Positions 8,512 through 17,013 of a stretch of 64,000 bases of DNA are shown here, piece by piece. How positions within the stretch are numbered: the first letter of the stretch is position 1; each line of letters begins with the position of its first letter. A model generated the notes under the pieces. That model was not told where the DNA came from, did not search any database, and worked only from the letters and a program-made list of their open reading frames with translations. This DNA comes from an uncultured Lachnospiraceae bacterium (GTDB lineage: Bacteria > Bacillota > Clostridia > Lachnospirales > Lachnospiraceae), in contig CADAIL010000008.1 of the NCBI GenBank assembly GCA_902788035.1, positions 30,530 to 94,529 on the forward strand, written 5' to 3'. The position numbers were made by a program, and so were the translations under genes.

Positions 8512-8612
8512 GGAGGCTGTCGCTTAAGGCGTGCCAGCACTATGTATGGCAGACGTTATTTGCAAATGTCTGCCATACATAGTGGTGGCACCTTCTTATG
8601 CGACAGCCCCTC
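8512..8612. repeat. Palindromic element family 1, copy A (also a terminator)
   Basis: An imperfect palindrome of about 100 bp with 40-bp arms. Outer arms are GGCTGTCGC/GCGACAGCC, inner arms TGTATGGCAGAC/GTCTGCCATACA, and the centre is ATTTGCAAAT. It is followed by TTTTTTT at 8613-8619. It sits between convergent genes (helicase and proA). Copies B and C share the design. Confidence 0.85.
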
Positions 8613-8622
8613 TTTTTTTATC

Positions 8623-9903
8623 TCAGATCAGGTCTTTAAAGTGGAACTGTGATCTCCCCTCTGCGTAATCACCGACGATCTGGCCGCAGCCGTTGATCCT
8701 GTACTTATAGGTCATAAGACCTTCAAGACCGACGGGACCGCGAGCATGGATCTTGCTTGTTGAGATACCGACCTCTGCGCCGAATCCGTAACGGAATCCG
8801 TCCGCAAAACGCGTGGAGCAATTTTGGTAAACGCCTGCCGAGTCAACCATCTGCATGAAGTACTCTGCTGTCTCCGGATTCTCTGTGAGAATGGCGTCAG
8901 TGTGGTGGGACCCGAACCGGTTGATGTGATCCACAGCCTCCTTCACACCGTCCACAAGCTTCACGGAGATGATGAGTTCCAGATATTCTGTACGGAAATC
9001 GTCCTCGCCCATAATCTCACAGGGGATGATCTCCGAAACCTCTTTTGTGCCACGGATCTTAACACCGGCATCCTCCAGAACTTTCCTTACTTCAGGCAGG
9101 AATGTGCCGGCAATCGATCGATCAACAAGAAGCGTCTCGACAGCATTGCAGGCCGCCGTGTACTGGCATTTGGCGTCAACGATAACCGGAAGAGCTTTGG
9201 CCATATCACAGTCTTTGTCCGCGTAAATATGGCAGATGCCGTCCGCATGTCCCATGACCGGTATCTTTGTGTTGTCCATGATGTATCTTACAAATGCATT
9301 TGAGCCGCGCGGAATAAGAAGATCCACGTCTCTGTCGCACATAAGTAGCTCACTGATTTCATTGTGCTGTTCTGCCTGAAGCAGACATCCCTCCGGCAGG
9401 CCTGCTTCCACTACACTCTTGTAGATGACAGAAAACAGAGCCCGATTCGTCTCAGCGGTCTCCTTTCCGCCTTTCAGGATCGCACAATTGCCTGACTTTA
9501 TAAGAAGAGAAGATATCTGCACGAGTGCATCCGGTCTTGCTTCAAAAATAACTCCGATTACGCCGATCGGGCAGCTTACCCGTGTGAGAACGAGCCCCTC
9601 ATCCATCTCTCGCATGATCTGCTTTCTGCCGATCGGGTCCGGCAGAGAAATCAGCTGATGAATGCCGTCGATGACCGACCGAAGTTTTCCCTCGTCAAAT
9701 TTCAGTCGTTTAATAACGGCTCCCTGAATGTTATTCTTTTCCGCATTTGCGAGATCAATTTTATTAGCGGCAAAAATCTCATCCTTGTTGGCACACAGTG
9801 CTTCAGCCATAGCCGCAAGGGCAGCGTTCCTCTGCTCTCCTGTCGTCGCTGCAAGGAAAGGGGATGCCAGCTTCATTTTGTGGGCTTCTTCGCGAATATT
9901 CAT
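8623..9903 (-). CDS. proA: Gamma-glutamyl phosphate reductase
   Basis: A 426-residue aldehyde-dehydrogenase-superfamily enzyme of proline biosynthesis. It reduces gamma-glutamyl phosphate to glutamate semialdehyde with NADPH. EARPDA (121-126), LLIPRGSNAFV (195-205) and the catalytic Cys252 in TAACNAVET are present; length is normal. No proB or proC is adjacent, so proline synthesis genes are dispersed. The ATG at 9903 is preceded by a GAGG-type site. The gene ends against palindromic element A. It is divergent from adenine deaminase across a 490-bp gap. Confidence 0.95.
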   Translation of the reverse strand: MNIREEAHKMKLASPFLAATTGEQRNAALAAMAEALCANKDEIFAANKIDLANAEKNNIQGAVIKRLKFDEGKLRSVIDGIHQLISLPDPIGRKQIMREMDEGLVLTRVSCPIGVIGVIFEARPDALVQISSLLIKSGNCAILKGGKETAETNRALFSVIYKSVVEAGLPEGCLLQAEQHNEISELLMCDRDVDLLIPRGSNAFVRYIMDNTKIPVMGHADGICHIYADKDCDMAKALPVIVDAKCQYTAACNAVETLLVDRSIAGTFLPEVRKVLEDAGVKIRGTKEVSEIIPCEIMGEDDFRTEYLELIISVKLVDGVKEAVDHINRFGSHHTDAILTENPETAEYFMQMVDSAGVYQNCSTRFADGFRYGFGAEVGISTSKIHARGPVGLEGLMTYKYRINGCGQIVGDYAEGRSQFHFKDLI

Positions 9904-10395
9904 AATTTACTCCTCTTTAAAACTGTCTCTTAAGGGCAACATCTTTAACTGCTCTTCACCTGTTCCGCTTCCTGACGGGATCCTGCCCCGCGGAACTTCC
10001 GATAAAAGGGCGATGAAATCGCCCGTATTATGATTACAGGGTTCGCGCAGCGGTTCCTGTGATATTGTACTACAGAACTTTCTTCAAATCGAGCATTTTC
10101 ACGCTTTAATTCGTCAAATCAGTAAAATGGATGCCTTGCAGTCGGAAATGAACCCCAGAAACCTGAACTTTTCCCATATAATATTTTCTGACATTTTCGT
10201 TGTTTGGCAGCATTAGATTGATATTTAGCATCAAAAGTGATATATTTGTTTACAAGATAAACAACTCGGAATATGCATCATGCATTATATACTGCGATTA
10301 TGCACTATATGATCTGCCGGAAATCTGTCCGACTTAACCGAATACACGGGAAGCACTGACTGCCTGTAACTATGCACGCAGAAAGGAGAATCATT
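9904..10395. other. Gene-free region between proA and ade
   Basis: 492 bp without a plausible gene. It holds a short repeat GGAACTTCCGATAAAAGGGC (from 9992) whose near-copy is at 59355, and a hairpin GGGCGAT-GAA-ATCGCCC at 10008-10024. A perfect dyad TTGTTTA-N5-TAAACAA lies at 10246-10264. The rest is AT-rich and should contain both divergent promoters. I found no purine riboswitch signature before ade. Confidence 0.5.
10246..10264. promoter_or_regulatory. Candidate operator upstream of ade
   Basis: A perfect inverted repeat TTGTTTA/TAAACAA with a 5-nt spacer lies 130 bp before the ade start. The size and symmetry fit a dimeric repressor site; the cognate regulator is unknown. Confidence 0.35.
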
Positions 10396-12132
10396 ATGCC
10401 CACCTATACAGAGAGCTACTCAGCTAAAATCAACCGAAAAGTTCAGAGAAAACAGCACATAGTAGCTGTTGCCGCCGGGAGGATCCCCGCTGACCTCATT
10501 CTGAAAAATGCGACATATCTGAATGTGTTCTCGAACGAACTGTGTACGGGCGATATCGCCATAGCGGACGGTCTGTTCGTCGGCATGGGAACCTACAGCG
10601 GTCCGAATGAAATTGACATGTCCGGGAAAGTCATCACACCCGGACTTCTCGACGCACACATCCATCTTGAAAGCTCGCTTGTGTCACCTTATGAATTTGC
10701 CAAGGCTGTCCTGCCCCACGGCACGACCACAGTCATAACAGATCCTCACGAGATTGCAAATGTCATGGGTACCGACGGCATTGAATACATGTTAGAGGCA
10801 ACAGAAGGACTCCCGGTCGATGTGCATTTCATGCTTCCGTCCTGTGTTCCTGCAAGCCCGGTGGACGAGGCCGGGGCTAATCTCGATTACAGGGCCATTG
10901 ATTCTTTCTACGATCATCCTCGTGTCCTCGGTCTTGCCGAAATGATGAATTATATCGGAATCATCAACGGCGATGCCAATTGTCTGGAAAAAATAGCCGG
11001 CTCCCAATCTCATCACAAAAAGATTGACGGTCATGCCCCCGGTCTTACCGGCTGTGACCTGAATGCATATATAGCCGCGGGAGTATACTCTGACCACGAG
11101 TGCGCGGAGGTCGAAGAAGCGATGGAAAAACTTCGCAAAGGTCAGTTCATCATGATCCGCGACGGCACAGCTGCCCACAATCTTGATAAGCTGATTCCGC
11201 TCCTTGTACCGAAGTACTATTCAAGATGTATGTTCGCGACAGACGATAAACATCCGAATGATCTGCTGGAAATCGGTCACATGGACTTCCACATCCGCAG
11301 AGCAATAGCTGCCGGAGTCGATCCGATCATCGCAGTCAAGACAGCCAGCCACAATGCGGCCCGCTATTTCCTTCTGAATAATAAGGGAGCGATCGCGCCC
11401 GGCTATCTGGCGGACTTCGTCGTCGTCGACGATCTTGAGAGCTTCAAAATTCACAGCGTATATAAACGCGGTGTACTGCGCTACGCTGACGGAGAAGTGC
11501 TCCCGTTCCCGGAGCCGAAGATCGACTCCTTCCTGAAGGAACGCGCCATGAACACTTTCCATGTCGGCGGAAAACTCAGTGCAAAAGATTTTATGGACAA
11601 ACGGCCGCGCGGCGTCATAGGTATGGTCCCCGGTGAAATCATCACCACAGACGAGGGCTATGCAGATCACGTCGACACCGAAAAAGATATTCTGAAGATT
11701 TGTGTCATTGAACGCCACAGAAATACAAGGCATATCGGTATAGGATATATCAAGGGCTATGGGCTCAAAAAGGGTGCTGTAGCCACCAGCTTCTCTCACG
11801 ACTCCCACAATATCATAGCAGTGGGCGTAAGCGAGGAGGATATCGCCCTTGCCGTCAACAGGATCGTCGATATTCACGGCGGCATCACAGTCGTTGCGGA
11901 CAATGAGCCGATCGCGGATGTTGTGCTTGAGATCGCCGGTCTCATGAGTGACCGCAAGCTGACCGAGGTCAATGATGATCTGGAGAACGCGAAAGATGCG
12001 GCCTACAAGCTGGGCGTCTCCCACGGCATCGACCCGTTCATGACCTTGAGCTTCATGTCTCTGCCGGTCATCCCGGAGCTGAGACTCACTACTCGCGGCA
12101 TCATTGATGTGAACACGCAGCAGTATTTATAA
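10396..12132 (+). CDS. ade: Adenine deaminase
   Basis: A 578-residue amidohydrolase that converts adenine to hypoxanthine and ammonia in purine salvage. The metal-binding motif DAHIHLESS (86-94) and GTTTVITDPHEIANV are diagnostic for the bacterial Ade family, as is the C-terminal domain with SHDSHNIIAVG. I choose the ATG at 10396, preceded by GAAAGGAGAATCATT, rather than the first in-frame ATG eight codons earlier. It is monocistronic and ends in front of palindromic element B. The PurF-like gene downstream on the other strand is another purine-related neighbour. Confidence 0.95.
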   Translation: MPTYTESYSAKINRKVQRKQHIVAVAAGRIPADLILKNATYLNVFSNELCTGDIAIADGLFVGMGTYSGPNEIDMSGKVITPGLLDAHIHLESSLVSPYEFAKAVLPHGTTTVITDPHEIANVMGTDGIEYMLEATEGLPVDVHFMLPSCVPASPVDEAGANLDYRAIDSFYDHPRVLGLAEMMNYIGIINGDANCLEKIAGSQSHHKKIDGHAPGLTGCDLNAYIAAGVYSDHECAEVEEAMEKLRKGQFIMIRDGTAAHNLDKLIPLLVPKYYSRCMFATDDKHPNDLLEIGHMDFHIRRAIAAGVDPIIAVKTASHNAARYFLLNNKGAIAPGYLADFVVVDDLESFKIHSVYKRGVLRYADGEVLPFPEPKIDSFLKERAMNTFHVGGKLSAKDFMDKRPRGVIGMVPGEIITTDEGYADHVDTEKDILKICVIERHRNTRHIGIGYIKGYGLKKGAVATSFSHDSHNIIAVGVSEEDIALAVNRIVDIHGGITVVADNEPIADVVLEIAGLMSDRKLTEVNDDLENAKDAAYKLGVSHGIDPFMTLSFMSLPVIPELRLTTRGIIDVNTQQYL

Positions 12133-12151
12133 GCTTATAATTGCACACTAA

Positions 12152-12252
12152 AAGGGCTGTCGCATTAAGACGAGTCACCACATATATGGCAGACGTTATT
12201 TGCAAATGTCTGCCATATATAGTGGTGACACCGTCTAATGCGACAGCCCCTT
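12152..12252. repeat. Palindromic element family 1, copy B
   Basis: The same design as copy A: outer arms AGGGCTGTCGCATTA/TAATGCGACAGCCC, inner ATATATGGCAGAC/GTCTGCCATATAT and centre ATTTGCAAAT. It lies between convergent ade and the rhomboid gene. One arm position that is G-C in copy A is A-T here, a paired change. Confidence 0.85.
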
Positions 12253-12300
12253 AATTAATGTTATTACAATTGCTTAATACGCTCTTCCGCACTCACCTGT

Positions 12301-12879
12301 CTATATTCTGCGTGACATGGGCAGCATAAGAATCGCGCCTGCCACGAGACCTCCCACATGGGCGACCAGATCGATTCCCTCTGTGTAAAACCCCGGAAGC
12401 AGAGCAAGAGCCAGACCGAAAATGACCCTGGTGACAGGAATCCTGAAGATATCTCTGCGAAATAGATAAAGGATAACGATAGCTCCCAAAAGAGCAAATA
12501 CCGCTCCGGATGCCCCGGCAGAGACACTGGACGACCCGCTTGCGATGTCTGCTATAAGGCTGCACACATTTCCGCAAAGCCCTCCGATGAGATAAAGAAC
12601 AAGGTATCTCACATGCCCCAGCATCTTCTCGAGGTTCTCCCCGAGAGCCGCAAGGACGATCATGTTGCTGGTCAAGTGCGTGATTCCGAAATGAAGGAAC
12701 ATGCTGGTAAAGAGCCTCCAGACCTGCCCATCCAGGATATAGGGCGTGTAGGCGGCTCCAAGCTTCAGCATAACTCCCTGATCCTGACTCCCGCCTATCA
12801 CTTCACTCAGGAGAAAAGCAGCGGCATTAAGCCCAATCAGGACATAAGTAACAAAACAAGTGTCCGTTTTTCTATGCAT
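12301..12879 (-). CDS. Rhomboid-family intramembrane serine protease
   Basis: A 192-residue membrane protein with about six transmembrane helices. Catalytic Ser124 is in GASGAVF and His174 in AHVGG; the HLTSN motif (68-72) supplies the oxyanion-hole His and Asn. Rhomboids cleave transmembrane segments of other proteins within the bilayer; the substrate is unknown. I use ATG 12879 because AGGGA at the end of purF precedes it; longer in-frame starts lie inside purF. It follows the PurF-like gene by 2 nt and is almost certainly cotranslated with it, an odd pairing with no obvious functional link. Confidence 0.88.
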   Translation of the reverse strand: MHRKTDTCFVTYVLIGLNAAAFLLSEVIGGSQDQGVMLKLGAAYTPYILDGQVWRLFTSMFLHFGITHLTSNMIVLAALGENLEKMLGHVRYLVLYLIGGLCGNVCSLIADIASGSSSVSAGASGAVFALLGAIVILYLFRRDIFRIPVTRVIFGLALALLPGFYTEGIDLVAHVGGLVAGAILMLPMSRRI

Positions 12880-12881
12880 AC

Positions 12882-14303
12882 TTATTCCCTGCCGTCCCAG
12901 CAGTATGTGCAGAGATTCTCGCGCGGGATTCCCGTAGCCTCGCACATATCGTCAAGCCGGTTGAATCTCAGAGATGTAAAGCCCATGTCCTCGCAGATTC
13001 CCTGCTGCATCGCTTTATATCTCTCTGAATCCGGATTGGTATACTCAGCTATAATTTCGGGCGGAACATCCGTCGTTCCCTCGAGTTTTGCAATAACTCT
13101 TCTCGCTATCAGCTCCATCTCGGAAGTAGACCTTGAGAAATTAATAAACTTGCAGCCGAAAAGGATCGGCGGGCAGGCAGGTCGCACATGAACTTCTTTG
13201 GCTCCGCTCCTGTAGAGGAATTCTGTCGTCTCGCGAAGCTGTGTGCCGCGGACAATTGAATCGTCAATAAGGAGAAGTCTCCGGTTCTCAATCAGTTCTT
13301 TAACCGGAATAAGCTTCATCTTAGCAATCAGATCACGCTTTGACTGCATGGTCGGCATAAAGGATCGCGGCCACGTCGGCGTGTACTTGATGAATGGGCG
13401 TGAGAATGGGACGCCGGATTCATTGGCGTATCCCACCGCATGGGCAGTACCTGAATCCGGTACACCGGCGACCGCATCGACTTCATTTTTCGTCATTCCG
13501 TCGCGCTTTGCGAGGAGTTTTCCGCACCGCACGCGCATGCCCTCGACCGAGACGCCCTCGTAGCTGGATGTCGGATATCCGTAATAGACCCACAGGAAAG
13601 TGCAGATACGCATCTTCTTTCCCGGTGCCGCAAGTGTTGTGACACCATCAGCTGTGATGACGCACACCTCGCCCGGTCCGAGTTCCTTGTAATCAGTATA
13701 TCCAAGATTGAGGTAGGCAAATGACTCAAGGCTTGCGCAGTAACCTGTCTCCTTTTTGCCTATGACGAGCGGAGTTCTGCCGACTTTATCTCTCGCACAG
13801 TAGATTCCTTTAGCAGTGAGAAGCATGAATGACATTGAACCCTCAATGACTTCCTGCGCGTAGCGGATGCCTTCAATAAGATTATCTTTGGTGTTGATGA
13901 GGGCAGCAACAAGCTCCGTTGAGTTGATTTCACCGCCGCTCATCTCCATAAAGTGTATATTTTTCTGATTCAGGATCTTATCGATCAGCGCATCTTTATT
14001 ATTGATACGTCCGACCGTCGTGATTGCATACGCGCCGTGGTGAGAACGGATGAGAAGCGGCTGCGGCTCATAGTCGGAAATGGATCCGATACCCATGCAG
14101 CCATGCATCTCATTTACATCTCGCTCGAACTTTGTTCTGAAGGGACTGTTCTCAATGTTGTGTATCGCTCTGTTGAAACCGTCTTTTTCATCGTAGACCA
14201 CCATGCCGGCTCTTCTGGTTCCCAGATGCGAATGATAGTCTGTACCGAAAAACAAATCAAAAACGCAGTCTTCTGTCTGTGCTGATGCGAAAAATCCTCC
14301 CAT
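12882..14303 (-). CDS. PurF-like phosphoribosyltransferase lacking the N-terminal nucleophile
   Basis: A 473-residue homologue of amidophosphoribosyltransferase. The PRPP loop LLLIDDSIVRGT (343-354) is intact. Cys234, Cys384, Cys465 and Cys468 match the four ligands of the 4Fe-4S cluster in Bacillus-type PurF. The protein starts MGGFF, however, whereas active PurF exposes a Cys at the mature N-terminus (CGI/CGV) as the glutaminase nucleophile. The NG motif of the glutamine pocket is also replaced (VGRINN, 97-102). It could use free ammonia, depend on another subunit, or be regulatory. CGGAGAG precedes the ATG. A rhomboid gene follows directly. Similar Cys-less paralogues exist in other Clostridia, to my knowledge. 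Confidence 0.85.
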   Translation of the reverse strand: MGGFFASAQTEDCVFDLFFGTDYHSHLGTRRAGMVVYDEKDGFNRAIHNIENSPFRTKFERDVNEMHGCMGIGSISDYEPQPLLIRSHHGAYAITTVGRINNKDALIDKILNQKNIHFMEMSGGEINSTELVAALINTKDNLIEGIRYAQEVIEGSMSFMLLTAKGIYCARDKVGRTPLVIGKKETGYCASLESFAYLNLGYTDYKELGPGEVCVITADGVTTLAAPGKKMRICTFLWVYYGYPTSSYEGVSVEGMRVRCGKLLAKRDGMTKNEVDAVAGVPDSGTAHAVGYANESGVPFSRPFIKYTPTWPRSFMPTMQSKRDLIAKMKLIPVKELIENRRLLLIDDSIVRGTQLRETTEFLYRSGAKEVHVRPACPPILFGCKFINFSRSTSEMELIARRVIAKLEGTTDVPPEIIAEYTNPDSERYKAMQQGICEDMGFTSLRFNRLDDMCEATGIPRENLCTYCWDGRE

Positions 14304-14607
14304 ATGCTCTCCGTTTCTTCAAGTTATTCAAAACTCGCTGTTTTCTCTTAATCTATCCAATAAACGCGTACATTATATCAAAAGTTTTCTGTTTCGTATT
14401 CAGTAAATTTCAGAACTGTTGATTTCAATAAAACATTGTCACAGCACGGAAAATATATCGACAGATTAACGAATTTTTGAGTGTCAAAGCGTTCAGCCGG
14501 GAAAATCCTGACGATTCCACCGCAAAACGAAGTACGGATTTTGCGCCCGTTAGAATCTATCAGGAACGCCTCGGTCTTCTACGACCGATATTTCCGGTCG
14601 GAAAACG
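14304..14607. other. Gene-free region between PurF-like gene and helicase 2
   Basis: 304 bp. A hairpin CGACCG-N7-CGGTCG (14582-14600) sits just past the helicase stop codon but lacks a T-run. The remainder should contain the PurF-like gene promoter. No gene or other structure is seen. Confidence 0.4.
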
Positions 14608-16755
14608 TCATATGCATGTGAGCTTCACCCTGGCAGAAATCAGTCTGGATGTCTCGTGCGCATCGAACTTGATCTCATAGGCGTTCCTCTCCTCAATGTA
14701 ACGCAGGATACTGCCCTCCCCGAACACACCGTGCATGACACGCGTTCCCTCCGGCAGCTTTTCCTCCGCCATGGACCGCAGATAATCCTCGCTCCAGCTG
14801 ATATCTCTCCATGCTTTTTTCACCAGATCAGGTGCAGGCTCATTTTCCCAGTCAACAAACCTTTTATCAATCTCGAGAATGAACCGCGATGGGTAGCGGA
14901 AAGATCCATCTAAGTTCCTTCCCTCAGAGTCAGTGAAGTAGAGGCCTCGCTCAGCCCTCGTGACTGCGACAAATGCAAGGCGCCGCTCTTCCTCCATAGC
15001 CTCTCTGGTGGCTGTCTTTTTGGCCGGGAACACCCCCTCCTCCATGGACACCAGAAAGATATGCGGAAATTCAAGGCCCTTGGCAGTGTGAACTGTCATG
15101 AACTTGACGGCTTTGCGGCTTGCGGCCGTGTCGGCATTGGAAAACAGCGCGACATGGTTCAGGTAATCAGCCAGCAGAGCTTCCTCCCCGCATGTCGTCT
15201 CGTACTCATAAATCGACTGCCGAAGCTCCGCAAGATTATCAAGCCGCTCCTGGCTGCCCTCCGTCCGCAGAGCTTCCTCGTAGCCGCTCTCTTCGAGAAC
15301 CGCTGCGACAAGCTCCGAGATCGTCATTTCGTGGCATCGCTTTTCGAAATCCGCCATCATGTCGAGGAATTTCCGGGCTCCGGTCCTTCTGAAAAGTTCC
15401 TGGTCCGCAGTCTGTATGAGCGCGTCGATGAGCAGGCAGTTATTCTTTTCCGCGTACTCCCTGAGGAACCGCATCCTCTGCTCGCCGATATTTCGTTTCG
15501 GCTGGTTGACGATTCTTGCAAATGACAGATCATCCCGAAACGCGATCAGCCTCAGGTACGACAGGACATCCTTGATTTCCGCCCTGTTGTAGAACTGCAC
15601 TCCTGAGTAGAGCATATACGGGATCTCCTTTTTGAGGAAGACCTCCTCAAAAGTCCGTGTGACGAAATGAGACCTGTAGAGAATCGTGATATCGGAGGGC
15701 TGTACACCGCTCTTCTCCAGTTCCAGCACCTTCCCGGCGACCCACTCCGCCTCGTCACGGGCATTTCCCGCATGGTGCCAGACGGGTTTTTCTCCCACAT
15801 CCAGAGTCGGCAGCAAATCCTTTTTCATGCGGTTCACATTTTTAGATATCAGGGAATTGGCGGCGCTCAGTACAGACTCGGTGGATCTGTAATTATCCAT
15901 CATCATGATGGTTTTTGTATTCGGAAAATTCTTGTCGAAATCGAGCAGGTAGCGAATATTGGCTCCTCTCCAGGTATAAATCGTCTGATCGGGGTCTCCG
16001 ACGACAAAAAGATTCTTATGATAGTCGCACAGGACAGCCATCAGTCTGTACTGAAGGTCATCTATATCCTGAAACTCATCGATCATGATGTATTCGAGTC
16101 TTTTCTGCCACTTGAGTTTTATTTCCTCACTGCTCTCAAATATGTAGAGGACGAACTTGATAAGGTCATTGTAGTCGAGTCCGAAGCATTTTTTCTGCTG
16201 GTAAAGGTACCCGTAAAACAGTATGTCGTCCACCTTCTCCGCCTTCAGATACTTCTGCCTAAGAAGGTCGATCGGCATAGCAATCATATCGCGATAGTAC
16301 TCAGGCTCGAACTTGCACTTCCTCATCTCGAACATATCCCTGGCATCCTTGAAAGTCTTGTCCCGAAGTGTCAGGTTCCTCTCGCTGTAGATGATCTGCA
16401 GCATGGCATCTATATCAGAATTATCGAGCACCAGAAAGCTCTCCGGATACTGGATCGCGTGGGAATCTTCCTGCAGAACAGATACACAGAAGCTGTGAAA
16501 TGTGCTTATATAACCGGTGTCATTATCCCGGGTCAGCTGCCGGATGCGGGAACGCATTTCATTGGCGGCTTTGTTGGTAAAGGTCACACACAGAATATTG
16601 GACGGCAGAACGCCGATTTCATTTACAAGGAACGCGAACCTGTGCGAGAGAGCACGCGTCTTGCCGCTTCCTGCACCGGCGATCACTCTTATAAATCCCT
16701 CTGTGGAGGTCACCGCCTCCCGCTGGCTCTGACTGAGTCCTTTTAATTCTTCCAT
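14608..16755 (-). CDS. UvrD/PcrA-like DNA helicase (copy 2, SOS promoter)
   Basis: A 715-residue superfamily 1A helicase. Walker A GAGSGKTRA starts at 27, IDEFQDID is the Walker B, and GDPDQTIYTWRGAN, TVHTAKGLEFPHIF and RRLAFVAVTRAERG are the later motifs. The C-terminus VMHGVFGEGSILRYIEE resembles the PcrA C-terminal Tudor-like domain. It shares architecture with the 6386-8509 protein but is clearly diverged from it. Its promoter at 16847-16875 holds a LexA/DinR box in the spacer, so expression is probably DNA-damage inducible, like E. coli uvrD. The gene is monocistronic. Confidence 0.92.
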   Translation of the reverse strand: MEELKGLSQSQREAVTSTEGFIRVIAGAGSGKTRALSHRFAFLVNEIGVLPSNILCVTFTNKAANEMRSRIRQLTRDNDTGYISTFHSFCVSVLQEDSHAIQYPESFLVLDNSDIDAMLQIIYSERNLTLRDKTFKDARDMFEMRKCKFEPEYYRDMIAMPIDLLRQKYLKAEKVDDILFYGYLYQQKKCFGLDYNDLIKFVLYIFESSEEIKLKWQKRLEYIMIDEFQDIDDLQYRLMAVLCDYHKNLFVVGDPDQTIYTWRGANIRYLLDFDKNFPNTKTIMMMDNYRSTESVLSAANSLISKNVNRMKKDLLPTLDVGEKPVWHHAGNARDEAEWVAGKVLELEKSGVQPSDITILYRSHFVTRTFEEVFLKKEIPYMLYSGVQFYNRAEIKDVLSYLRLIAFRDDLSFARIVNQPKRNIGEQRMRFLREYAEKNNCLLIDALIQTADQELFRRTGARKFLDMMADFEKRCHEMTISELVAAVLEESGYEEALRTEGSQERLDNLAELRQSIYEYETTCGEEALLADYLNHVALFSNADTAASRKAVKFMTVHTAKGLEFPHIFLVSMEEGVFPAKKTATREAMEEERRLAFVAVTRAERGLYFTDSEGRNLDGSFRYPSRFILEIDKRFVDWENEPAPDLVKKAWRDISWSEDYLRSMAEEKLPEGTRVMHGVFGEGSILRYIEERNAYEIKFDAHETSRLISARVKLTCI

Positions 16756-16846
16756 AAATCCCCCGATTTTTTTACCCGCTTCCTTGTCTTAAGACCGCGG
16801 GAATCAGTGCGCAATGACATATTTACTGACAGAATCCCTGAACATC

Positions 16847-16875
16847 ATTATACGAACTAACGTTCGCAGTGTCAA
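16847..16875 (-). promoter_or_regulatory. Consensus promoter with embedded SOS (LexA/DinR) box
   Basis: On the minus strand the -35 TTGACA (16870-16875) and -10 TATAAT (16847-16852) are both perfect and 17 bp apart. The spacer holds CGAACGTTAGTTCG (16853-16866), matching the Gram-positive LexA consensus CGAAC-N4-GTTCG. A repressor bound there would block the promoter completely. It drives helicase copy 2. Confidence 0.85.
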
Positions 16876-16950
16876 TTAATATGTCAGCCTCCGATATCGA
16901 ATAATGTATGTACGACCAAAAGCCACAGGCGTCTCCGTTCCGACCTGAGC

Positions 16951-16986
16951 ACAATAAAGAAGAGCTGCCGCAATTTAATGCAGCAG
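16951..16986 (-). terminator. Terminator of lon
   Basis: On the minus strand a GCTGCTGCATT/AATTGCGGCAGC hairpin (16964-16986) is followed by TCTTCTTTATT, about 30 nt after the lon stop codon. Confidence 0.65.
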
Positions 16987-17013
16987 CCCTACGTCTGTGT
17001 CATTTTTCATTTA

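Noticed and set aside
9904..10395. Purine riboswitch before adenine deaminase
   Set aside because: I looked for the conserved purine aptamer core and did not find it.
15667..16746. 359-codon plus-strand ORF across helicase copy 2
   Set aside because: Antisense to intact helicase motifs, no ribosome binding site, no recognisable family.
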